A stretch of DNA of 64,000 bases, from contig JASDFA010000002.1 of NCBI GenBank assembly GCA_035772735.1, positions 5,270,001 through 5,334,000 on the forward strand, written 5' to 3'. Both the position numbers and the translations under genes were made by a program. The notes under the pieces were generated by a model. That model saw nothing but the letters and a program-made list of their open reading frames with translations. It did not search any database and had not been told where the DNA came from. Positions 55,600-64,000 of the stretch are shown here, piece after piece (position 1 is the stretch's first letter; each line of letters begins with the position of its first letter). The stretch is from Datura wrightii (Eukaryota > Streptophyta > Magnoliopsida > Solanales > Solanaceae).

Positions 55600-57100
55600 T
55601 TGAATTCTTCTTAACGTTGGCAAGAGATAAGGAGTTGGTGGATTCAAATATAAAGCCGGAAAGACAATTTCATCATCAAAGAAGAGAAGCTCTAGAGAAG
55701 AAGCTACAATTGCTAAGACAAGCAATTCTGAGCAACAATAGAATCCACCACTTGTGAGGGCAGTTTTAGTGCCCGAGGAAATGGCAGCAAGGCTGGTTCG
55801 CGAAGTGGAAATCCCACATGCTAACAAGGTTACATCTAGTATTCGAAGACCAGAGCCAGGAGGGAGGTCTGATCTTAAACAGAACATGGTGTTGTTGTTG
55901 CACACCAGCGGGCAATTCACAGGTCTCCCTCATGAAGATCCACAACAACATCTCCAAAACTTTTTAGAGATAAGTGACACTTACATTCCCGCTAGAGTAT
56001 CATCCGACTACGTGAGGCTTACATTATTCCCATTTTCATTATTGGGGGAAGTAAAGAGGTGGTTGAAAGCTGAACCACCTAACTCTATCACCACTTGGGA
56101 TGATCTTGCAATAAAGTTTTTTATACGATTCTTTCCATTTGGGAAAACAGCAAGACTTAGAAGTCAGATTCTAAGTTTTAAGCAAAGAGAGGGTGAGAAT
56201 CTGTATCAAGCTTGGGAAAGGTTCAAATCATTGTTAAGGGATTGTCCTCACCATCACCAGTCCAATGATGTGTTGGTGCATAGTTTCATTGAGGGTTTGG
56301 AACCACATACAAAAAATTTTCTAGATGCAGCAGCTGAGGGACAAGCATTAGAAAAGAATTATGAGGAGCTTTATACTTTGTTAAATCATATTTCACAGGG
56401 AAATCCAAAGTGGAATACGGACTCATCACGAGGAGGAACAAAGAAAGCGGCAGGAGTCTTTGAGGTGGATGGGTTTACAGCTATCGCTGCACAGATAGCT
56501 GCATTGCAAAATCAACTCAACACCCACTTCAGCAGTATGAGCTTGAATCAAGCACAAGCCCCGGTCAATGTAGTGCAGAAGGTATGGTGTCAAGTATGTG
56601 GGAGCAATGAACACTCAACTGAGTGTTGTGGTGTAAATCCAAATTCAGTAAACTTAGTTGGGAACATCTAGAGAAATAATAACCAACGGTATGGCAACAA
56701 TTACAACTCAAATTGGAGGAATCATCTGAATTTCTCTTGGGGTAGTAATAGCCATCAAGGGCAAAGTTCGACTCAGGGTGTGTAGAGAAATCAAGGGGGG
56801 CATCAGAATTTTCAGGTGCAATACAGAGGAAACAATGCACCTCCAGTGACCACAAGGAGTGGACTACAACTTAAGGAGGTGGAACCAGAAAGACCACCTC
56901 AGCAATCAGGAGCAGTGGAAAAAGATGGGGAACATGATGATGAGAGGGGGAAGGAGAAGGCAGCCGAAGCAGAAAGACCACCACCCCCGTTCCCTCAAAG
57001 ATTAAAGAAGCACAAGGAAGAAGCTTGCTTTAAAAAGTTCATGGAGGTGCTGAAACAGGTATACATTAATTTACCTTTGGTTGATGTTTTTGCAGGGAGT
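55600..57100 (+). pseudogene. gag of A4
   Basis: A frame from ~55617 (LARDKELVDSNIKPERQF) is cut by a TGA near 55755. The main frame 55754-56671 then gives VREVEIPHANKVTSSIRRPE, SGQFTGLPHEDPQQHLQNFL, VRLTLFPFSLLGEVKRWLK, QILSFKQREGENLYQAWERF and EGLEPHTKNFLDAAAEGQAL. The zinc knuckle is CQVCGSNEHSTECC, followed by a TAG at 56669-56671. 56816-57181 continues with KAAEAERPPPPFPQRLKKHK and CFKKFMEVLKQVYINLPLVD before a frameshift at ~57085-57100. Confidence 0.9.
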
Positions 57101-58949
57101 GCCGAAATATGCAAAGTATATCAAGGACATCGTAGCAAACAAAAGCAGATTGACGGATTATGCTACGGTGGTGCTTACTGAGGAGTGCACTTCTCGAATA
57201 CAGAACAGGTTGCCAACAAAGCTCAAGGACCCCGGGAGCTTTACCATTCAGATCACAATCGGGAAAAGTATCCGAGCTCGCGAACTATGTGATTTGGGAG
57301 AAAGCATAAAATTGATGCCGACATCGGTGTTCAAGAAGTTGGGGCTGGGCAGTCCTAGACCAACTACAGTGATCTTGCAGCTAGCAGACCGTTCTTTGGC
57401 CAGACCAGATGGAATTGTGGAGGACGTGCTAGTGCAAGTGGGCTCCCTCATTTTCCCGGTAGATTTTATTATATTGGATTTTGAGCCAGATGCGAAAGTC
57501 CCATTTATTTTGGGACGTCCTTTCTTGGAAACTGGGAGAACGTTGATTGACGTAGCTGCGGGGCAGCTAACCATGCGAGCGTATGATAAAGTGGAGGTGT
57601 TTGATGTGTATAAGGCCATGAAACTTCCTGCTATCTATGAGGAGCTATCAGCAATCAATGTGCTAAACCAGGAAGCAATTCTTCAGAATGTTGATTCACA
57701 AGATCTATTGGAGAGAGCTTTGATGAGCTACAATCATTTCGGAGATAGGGATACTTATCAGATGGTGCAAATGTTGAACAAACCAAAATGGTTTCTCAGG
57801 AAGCAAGAATTTCAGCCATTCATGAGGTCCTTAGAATCATTGCCAAAACCATCTATTGAGGAAGCACCAAAACTGGAGTTGAAGACATTGCCTCCACATT
57901 TGAAATATGTATTTTTGGGGGAAGATGACACCTTGCCAGTTATCATCTCCACAAAACTGACGGAGGCACAGTTAAAGGATGCATTGGTGGTTCTCATGAG
58001 GAGGAAGAAAGCAATGGGCTGGCAAATGTCAGACATTAGGGGAATCAATCCAGCCTTTTGCACACACAGAATTTTTATGGAGGAAGGAGCAAAGCCAACT
58101 GTGCAACATCAGCGGAGGTTGAATCCGGTGATGAAGGATGTGGATAGGAAGGAATTGATCAAGTGGCTTGATGCAGGTGTGGTCTATCCCATTTCAGACA
58201 GTGAATGGGTCAGTCCCATTCAGTGTGTCCCAAATAAAGGAGGGATGACCGTGGTCACCAACAAGAAGAATGAGATGATCCCTACACGAACAGTCATAAC
58301 ATGGCGAATTTGCATGGACTACAGAAAGCTCAATGAGGCCACAAGGAAAGATCATTACCCTATCCCATTTATTGATCAGATAAGGTTGGCAGGTCAAGAA
58401 TATTATTGTTTCCTTGATGGATATTCTGGCTATAACCAAATAGCCATAGCACCGGAGGACCAGGAGAAGACCACTTTCACATGTCCTTATGGGACATATG
58501 CTTTCAGGCCGATGTTATTTGGTCTATGCAATGCACCCGCCACATTCCAGAGATGCATGATAGAGATCTTTCACGATATGGTGGAAGATTTCGTTGAGGT
58601 ATTTATGGATGATTTTTCTATTTTTGGTAATTCGTTTGCTACATGTTTGCAAAATCTTGACAAGGTGCTAGCTCAATGTGAAGACCCCAACCTTGTACTC
58701 AACAGGGAGAAATGTCATTTATTAGTCAGGGAGGGTATAGTCCTTGGCCATAAGGTGTCTTGCAAGGGGTTGGAAGTCGATCGGGTGAAGATCGAAGTGA
58801 TTGCAAAGCTACCAACACCTGTGTCAGTGAAGGGTGTTCGCCGTTTTCTCGGACATGCAGGGTTCTACAGACGGTGCATCAAGAACTTCTCTAAAATTTC
58901 TAGACCAATATGCAGGTTGCTAGAAAAAAGAGGTGAAGTTCGAGTTTGA
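57081..58949 (+). pseudogene. Protease and reverse transcriptase of A4
   Basis: 622 open codons. Protease: ARELCDLGESIKLMPTSVF (active-site DLG), FIILDFEPDAKVPFILGRPF. RT: PPHLKYVFLGEDDTLPVIIS, GWQMSDIRGINPAFCTHRIF, WRICMDYRKLNEATRKDHYP, YCFLDGYSGYNQIAIAPEDQ, FGLCNAPATFQRCMIEIF, and the catalytic VEVFMDDFSIFG (residues ~505-516). RRFLGHAGFYRRCIKNFSKI closes it. All catalytic Asp appear intact. The frame ends wrongly (GEVRV) because of one extra A in the A-run at 58922-58927. Confidence 0.93.
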
Positions 58950-59421
58950 TGAGGATTGTGTTAAAGCATTCGAGGAGTTGAAACAGAAGTTGATAGAAGC
59001 ACCTATTCTCATTTCTCTGGATTGGGAGCAACCGTTTGAATTAATGTGTGATGCAAGCGATGTGGCTGTAGGAGCTATATTGGGGCAGCAGAGGAATAGA
59101 ATTTTTCATTCCATTCATTATGCAAGCAAAACATTGGACGCAACCCAAGTCAATTATACAGTCACTGAAAAGGAGATTCTAGTGTTGGTGTTTGCGTTTG
59201 ATAAGTTCAGGTCCTACTTAGTGGGTTCTAAAGTAGTGGTGTATACCGATCATGCAGCGATTCGGTATTTGTTTAACAAGAAGGATGCACAGCCCAGGCT
59301 GATTAGATGGATCTTGTTGTTACAAGAGTTTGACCTAGAGATTCGAGACAGAAAGGGGAGCAAGAATCAAGGCAGATCACCTATCGCGACTGGAAAGCCG
59401 ATTGCATGTGAAGGAAGGTGA
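58933..59421 (+). pseudogene. RNase H of A4
   Basis: Continues in another frame after the A-run slip: FDEDCVKAFEELKQKLIEAP, PFELMCDASDVAVGAILGQ (Asp), HYASKTLDATQVNYTVTEKE (Glu) and VVVYTDHAAIRYLFNKKDA (Asp). A second slip near 59370 hides the final ADHLSRLE segment in the next frame, so the last catalytic Asp is out of frame. Confidence 0.9.
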
Positions 59422-60085
59422 AAGCATCAAGGAAGAGTTCCCGGATTAGCAACTCTTGGCAATAAGGGAAGCTGAAATCCCTTGGTATGCAGACATTGTG
59501 AATTTGCTGGTAAGTGGAGTCTATCCACCAGAGGCTACGGCTCAGCAAAGAAAGAAGTTGAGACATGATTCCAGGTATTATATTTGGGATGAGCTGTACT
59601 TGTTTAAGAAGGGACCAGATCAAGTGATGAGAAGATGCGTTCTAGAGAGCCAAATTGCAGAAGTATTGAGGAGTTGTCAATCATCATTGTATGGAGGGCA
59701 CCACGGAGGCGAGCGGACAGCGCACAAGGTGCTACAGTCAGGTTTCTTTTAGCCTACACTGTTTAGAGACTCTATGGCATATGTAAAAATGTGTGATAGA
59801 TGTCAAAGAACAGGAACAATTGGTAGAAGGCAGGAGATACCACTGCAACAGATATTAGAAGTGGAGATCTTTGATGTATGGGGAATAGATTTCATGGGCC
59901 CGTTCCCACCGTCATTTGGTAATCGCTACATCTTGGTAGCCATTGATTATGTATCAAAGTTGGTCGAAGCAAAAGCTTGCCCCAGGAATGACAACAAATT
60001 GGTAACAAAATTTGTGAAAAAGCATATTTTCACCAGGTTCGGGACACCCCAAGCCATTATCAGTGATGGAGGGGCTCATTTTTAA
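59422..60085 (+). pseudogene. Integrase N-terminus and first core half of A4
   Basis: 59456-59752: AEIPWYADIVNLLVSGVYPP, RYYIWDELYLFKKGPDQVMR and HHGGERTAHKVLQSGFF (His pair), then a TAG at 59750-59752. 59774-60085: CDRCQRTG (Cys pair), FDVWGIDFMGPFPPSFGNRY (Asp), FTRFGTPQAIISDGGAHF (Asp), then TAA at 60083-60085 caused by a frameshift. Confidence 0.9.
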
Positions 60086-60102
60086 ATGCAAGTTTCAAGA
60101 AT

Positions 60103-60879
60103 TTGCTAGCTAAGTATGGGGTGCGCCACAAGGTAGGAACAACGTATCATCCCCAAACTAGTGGGCAAGTGGAGGTGTCAAATAGAGAGATAAAGCAGAT
60201 TCTACAGAAGACAGTGAATGCACAACGAATTGATTGGTCAAGCAAACTCGATGATGCGTTGTGGGCTTATAGAACTGCATACAAGACATCCATTGTGACT
60301 TCTTTGTACAAATTGGTCTATGGAAAGGCGTGTCATCTGCCTGTGGAGCTAGAACATCGAGTTTTCTTGGTCGTGAGGAAGTTGAACATGGACCCGGAGC
60401 TAGCAGGGAAGAAGAGGCTGATGCAACTCAGCGAACTTAATGAGTTTCGATGGCATGCTTATGAAAGTGCCAAATGCTACAAGGAGAAAACAAAGAAGTG
60501 GCACGATAGGCATATGGTGCATCAGATCTTTGAGCCGGGGCAGAAGGTGTTGCTATTTAATTCGAGACTGAAGCTTTTTCCAGGAAAATTGCGGTCCAAA
60601 TGGTCAGGGCCATTTGAAGTGGTGAGAATGACCCCGCACGGGGCAGTGGAGTTGTGGAAAGAAGATAGAAGTGCCACATTTTTAGTAAATGGGCAAAGAT
60701 GTAAGCATTACTGGGGTGAGGACGTTATTCGAGCATTCTTTCTTTTGTGTGTTTCCCAAATGTGTAGCTACTTCATGGTTCGGAATTCTTGTTACGTGTG
60801 GTACATGATATTAAGATGCAAAGGTGATTCATATGAAAGCATGCAAATGTGTAAACATGTAGAGATACCTAGGCCATAG
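60103..60879 (+). pseudogene. Integrase second half of A4
   Basis: 258 open codons: LAKYGVRHKVGTTYHPQTSG, QVEVSNREIKQILQKTV (catalytic Glu), DDALWAYRTAYKTSIVTSL, LVYGKACHLPVELEHRVFL, then the basic C-terminal part RLKLFPGKLRSKWSGPFEVV. No chromodomain, as expected for Athila. The tail after ~60740 (Cys-rich) is probably read-through past the original end. Confidence 0.88.
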
Positions 60880-62061
60880 AGTTCGATTCGATGTGATCGA
60901 GGCTTAATAGTAAATTCTTGTAATTAGCTGATTGAAGAGTATGTGAATATGTCTTGAGTTGAGCATATGCAATGAGTGTGAGGTGAGGTTTCAATTATTC
61001 CATGCTATTGTGAAGTGTCTAGAACTTTCCTGGTGTGTGTACTAAACGAAATGAAGGATGTGTATTGTAGGAAAGGATGTAGGCATTTCTTTGAATAAAC
61101 CAAAAGTTTCTCCATTATCATACCTACCTCGAATGTGCATCCTAGTTAGCCCCATTGAGCCTTTAGCCTATTTTTTTTCTTTCTTTGAAGAGGTACAACC
61201 CGAGCTTAATCCCTTCTTTTCACTAGCCGTGACTTTGATCCAAAACTCTTAAGCGCTCAAGAAAAACAATTTTCCCACAGTGTAAAGGAGTGAGAATTGT
61301 GAAACGGAAGGAAAAGCGTAAGTTGTGAAAGTTAAAGAAAGGTCAAAGGGGCACTTGCTGACATTAAATAAAATAAAGATGTATAACTAATCTTTGCTAG
61401 TAAGTCGAGTGTGCTTAAAGAAATGGGAACAAAAACAAAGAAAAAAATTTCAAGAATGAGAGGATGAAGGAATAAACAATGCCCGTAATGATGGTGGAAT
61501 GTATTGAAAAGCGCTTAAGGAAGCTAGTTGCTATTATTGGTTAGCCCAGTATTTACTAGTTCCTTAGCTTACATTATAACCCGTTAAGTCCTACGTGATC
61601 TTACATCACGCGTACTTATATTAGTGGAGTAATACACTAGAGGCAAGCCTATGGTTCATGACATGATGCATGTGAATTCTTTGGAAAAGAGAGCGAAATT
61701 GTATTCATAAACCCCTACATGTATTGCTTTGGAAATCATATGATGGCAAATGGGGTAATTCTCCTGTGTTGTGAGGGCACATGCTTGAAGAGAGATTAAA
61801 TTTCGTGTTGGATGTCTTGATCAGTTGATTTGCACGAGTTTGCCAAGATCGAGAATCGATTCTTGAGCTTAGGAGATCTTAATGTAATGTACTTCATTGT
61901 ATTGATGAGACCATGCATGTTTTCTTGATGATTTGCTATAATTAATAATCGGTATAGCCGTAGCTTGAATTGTCGAGCCAAAGTAGCTATGCATGGATGT
62001 CAATTGCATGAGATGTGAGAGTATTGTTCGAGGACGAACAAGGTTCTAAGTGTGGGGTAAG
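60880..62061 (+). other. 3' non-coding region of A4
   Basis: About 1.2 kb with no convincing gene; the longest ORF (61058-61252) lacks family features. It ends with ATAATCGGTATAGCCGTAGC, the hairpin at 62024 and AAGTGTGGGGTAAG before the LTR. Confidence 0.7.
62024..62041 (+). promoter_or_regulatory. Pre-PPT hairpin of A4
   Basis: TTGTTCG-AGGA-CGAACAA, perfect 7-bp stem, 20 bases before the LTR start at 62062. Identical to the A3 copy. Confidence 0.75.
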
Positions 62062-63562
62062 TGATCTTGGGCAGAATTGCATGCCCAAGTGATACTCAAA
62101 TGCTTCATTTCGACTTGTTTATCTATCGTTATGTTTACATTCTCATGTGATTTTTAGTTAAATGTGAATTTACACTAACCAACATGATTAGTGTTGTTTT
62201 GCAGGAGAAAGGAAATTTTGGAAGCTAATATACATGTTGGTGAAGATCGGGAATGAACTTAGAAACAAGGAGTGGAAAATGACAAGGGGGAGCATCAAAA
62301 ATAGGGGCTCCGCGATGAGTCATGTCACGCTGCCACTGAGGAGGCGTTCTTCCTGGAGGAATTAATTTTGTCAATTTCCAGTGGATGCTCACGTTACCTC
62401 CGTGACATGGAGGCAGTGCTCCGCGATACACTCCGTGTCACGTTGCGTACAATTATCTGGAACCTCAACTTCCAGTGAAGGTGTGCGATAGCACCGTGGC
62501 ACGGAAGCGAGGCTCCGCAATGCAAGCTGTGTCATGTTGAGGTACATTAGTTGGGGAGCCGACTTCCAGTGAGGGTCCGCGATACCCCTGTGGCACGGAG
62601 GGAGTGCTCCGCAATACACTCCATGCCACGTTGCTTGTTATTCCGGAAAAATATTCTCAAGAGCATAAATTGCACACTTGGGTTTTATTTTAAACATTCT
62701 GACTTGGTTGAGCCAGAACGTGGGTTACAGGTAGTTGAGAGGACGAAAATTCTAGGGTTCTTCTCTTTCTCTTTCTCTTTAATCTCAATTGTTTGTATGA
62801 ATTCTACTTATTTGATGATGTTTAATCCACAAATGAGTGGCTAATTCACTTCTTGCTGAGGTTAGGAATAATTGTAGTGGAATGTAATTGTTGATCATTT
62901 CAGTTTTCATCTTTTCTTCAATGGTTGTTCTATCAATTCTTGTTTTTACTGCATTAATGTTTGGCCAATGTTAATGTATATCTAGAAATCCAATTTTGAT
63001 TTTTAAAAGGAAAGAAATTGGAAAGATGTGAATTGGTAGGATATGATCTTTTCTTAGTTTAGAAAATTGAGAATTGATTTTCATTCAGAATAGAAATATA
63101 TCTGAAAGTCTTCTTAGTCAATGAAGGAATTGGTTATGTATGGCTAGAGCATGAAATTCTTTTATCAAAAAAATGTAGATTAAGGTTCATGATTCTTAAA
63201 TTGGATAGGAGTCGAAAGATCCAATCCATAGGAAATAATTCTTGAGTAACAACTGAAGAAAAGATTAGCTGAATTGAATCGATAAATTACTTCCCTGCAC
63301 GTTTGTTTTAACCTCAGCTTGCTCATTGGTATTTGTCAGACTCAAATTATAATCTTAACTTAGATTTTTATTACTTAGTAAAATTAACTCTCAAAATATT
63401 GTTTAATTGGTTGTCTGCATTCATAAAGACATAGTTCATTGACGCTTAAGTTAATTAGTACCGTAGTTCAGTCCCTGTGGGATCGATACTTAGCCTGAAA
63501 TAAGCCACTTTACTACTTGTTCAACCACGTGCAGTTGCGTGTAGTCACCACAGCACCGAACA
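62062..63562 (+). repeat. 3' LTR of A4 (1501 bp), also upstream LTR of A5
   Basis: TGATCTTGGGCAG to GCACCGAACA. Very similar to the LTR at 42936. Perfect CGTG-N-CACG at 62434-62442 and 62495-62503. The TATA equivalent near 62662 is decayed (GCATAAATTG). It is followed directly by gag DNA rather than by host DNA. Confidence 0.9.
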
Positions 63563-64000
63563 GAGGCCACTTAGAGCTGAAGCAGAACATGGTGCAGTTG
63601 TTGCATTCTCTTGGGAAATCCATGGGAATGACACATGAGGACCCATAACAACACCTATAGAACTTCTTGGAGATGAGTGACACTTTCGTCCCCACCAGAG
63701 TGTAAACTTATTATGTCAGACTCACCCTCTTTCCATTTTCATTGTTGGGAGAGGTGAAGAGGTGACTAAAGGCAGAGCCACCAAATTCCATCACATCTTT
63801 GGACGACCTAGCAAGGAAGTTCCTCATAAGAGTCATTCCTTCAGGCAAGACATCAAAGCTCAGAAGCGAAATACTCAGCTTCAAGCAGAGATGGGAGGAA
63901 AATCTATACTTGGCCTGGGAGAGTTTCAAGTCATTGTTAAGAGTCAACCCTCATCATCAGCAATATAATAAGGTGTTAACCCACACCTTTGTGAAAAGTC
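63563..64000 (+). pseudogene. Athila gag fragment A5, same lesion set as A3
   Basis: Starts at the LTR edge with GAGGCCACTTAGAGC exactly as A3 at 44438, lacking the primer site and gag start. Shared defects: TAG in the HL*NF position (63658), TAA after ACCAGAGTG (63702) and TGA in the KR*LKA position (63763). Readable: DTFVPTRV, VRLTLFPFSLLGEVKR, SKLRSEILSFKQRWEENLYL. It runs off the window. Confidence 0.87.

Larger units (their letters stand above)
54207..63562 (+). mobile_element. A4: Athila-type element, most complete copy
   Basis: LTR, primer site, gag, protease, RT, RNase H, integrase, ~1.2 kb 3' non-coding region, hairpin, polypurine-like tract, LTR, all on the plus strand. Four frame breaks and a gag stop make it inactive. 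No env-like ORF is visible between integrase and the 3' LTR. Confidence 0.92.

Noticed and set aside
1..64000. CRISPR arrays, rRNA, tRNA genes, bacterial operons.
   Set aside because: None seen. The only tRNA-related sequences are retrotransposon primer-binding sites, and the regular repeats are LTR-internal.

Overview
The window is plant nuclear heterochromatin made almost entirely of nested, decayed Ty3/gypsy LTR retrotransposons. I found no intact host gene, tRNA, rRNA or CRISPR array. The organism is a eudicot. The mix of ~2 kb LTR chromovirus elements (Tekay/Del type: C-terminal chromodomain, initiator-Met tRNA primer site) with Athila-type elements (PBS close to TTGGCGCCGTTGCCGGGGA) resembles pericentromeric DNA of Solanaceae such as pepper, tomato or tobacco. 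That genus-level idea is inference. Element names T0-T8 (Tekay-like) and A1-A5 (Athila-like) are mine.

Layout. 1-48: end of a beta-type Tekay LTR (T0) inserted in an older integrase gene. 49-3134: integrase/chromodomain remnant and 3' LTR of T1 (+). 3135-5045: a short unexplained ORF, then a degenerate minus-strand 'plant transposon protein'-like gene with an acidic tail. 5046-7245: deleted element T2 (-). 7246-12968: Athila-like non-autonomous element A1 (+), with gag and protease but no RT, RNase H or integrase. 12969-24555: plus-strand LTR T3 without internal region, split by the nearly full-length Tekay element T4 (-, 13904-23286). 24556-26075: fragment T5 (-). 26076-32901: T6 (-), with truncated 3' LTR and a gag/LTR fusion deletion. 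32902-33623: Athila LTR end and an orphan GT-rich piece (A2). 33624-42812: T7 (-), the most complete Tekay copy. 42813-45372: Athila 3' end, LTR and gag (A3). 45373-54206: T8 (-), carrying a plastid rpl20 fragment inside its integrase. 54207-63562: the most complete Athila element A4 (+). 63563-64000: a second gag of the A3 type (A5), running off the window.

Two Tekay LTR groups are present: alpha (T1, T3, T8, probably T2) and beta (T0, T4, T6, T7). Each complete element would encode Gag (particle), protease, reverse transcriptase, RNase H and integrase; every copy here carries stops, frameshifts or deletions. Many stops fit C-to-T change at CAG, as expected of heavily methylated DNA.

The most interesting signals are non-coding. 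A short hairpin (core TTCG-AGGA-CGAA) lies 18-20 nt before the 3' LTR in both Tekay and Athila lineages, with outer stem pairs that differ but stay paired. Clusters of 9-bp odd palindromes occur in LTR promoter regions (ACGA-N-TCGT in alpha LTRs, CGTG-N-CACG in beta and Athila LTRs). A plastid fragment sits inside an integrase gene. Finally, an LTR-gag unit lacking its primer-binding site occurs twice, 19.1 kb apart, with the same stop codons.
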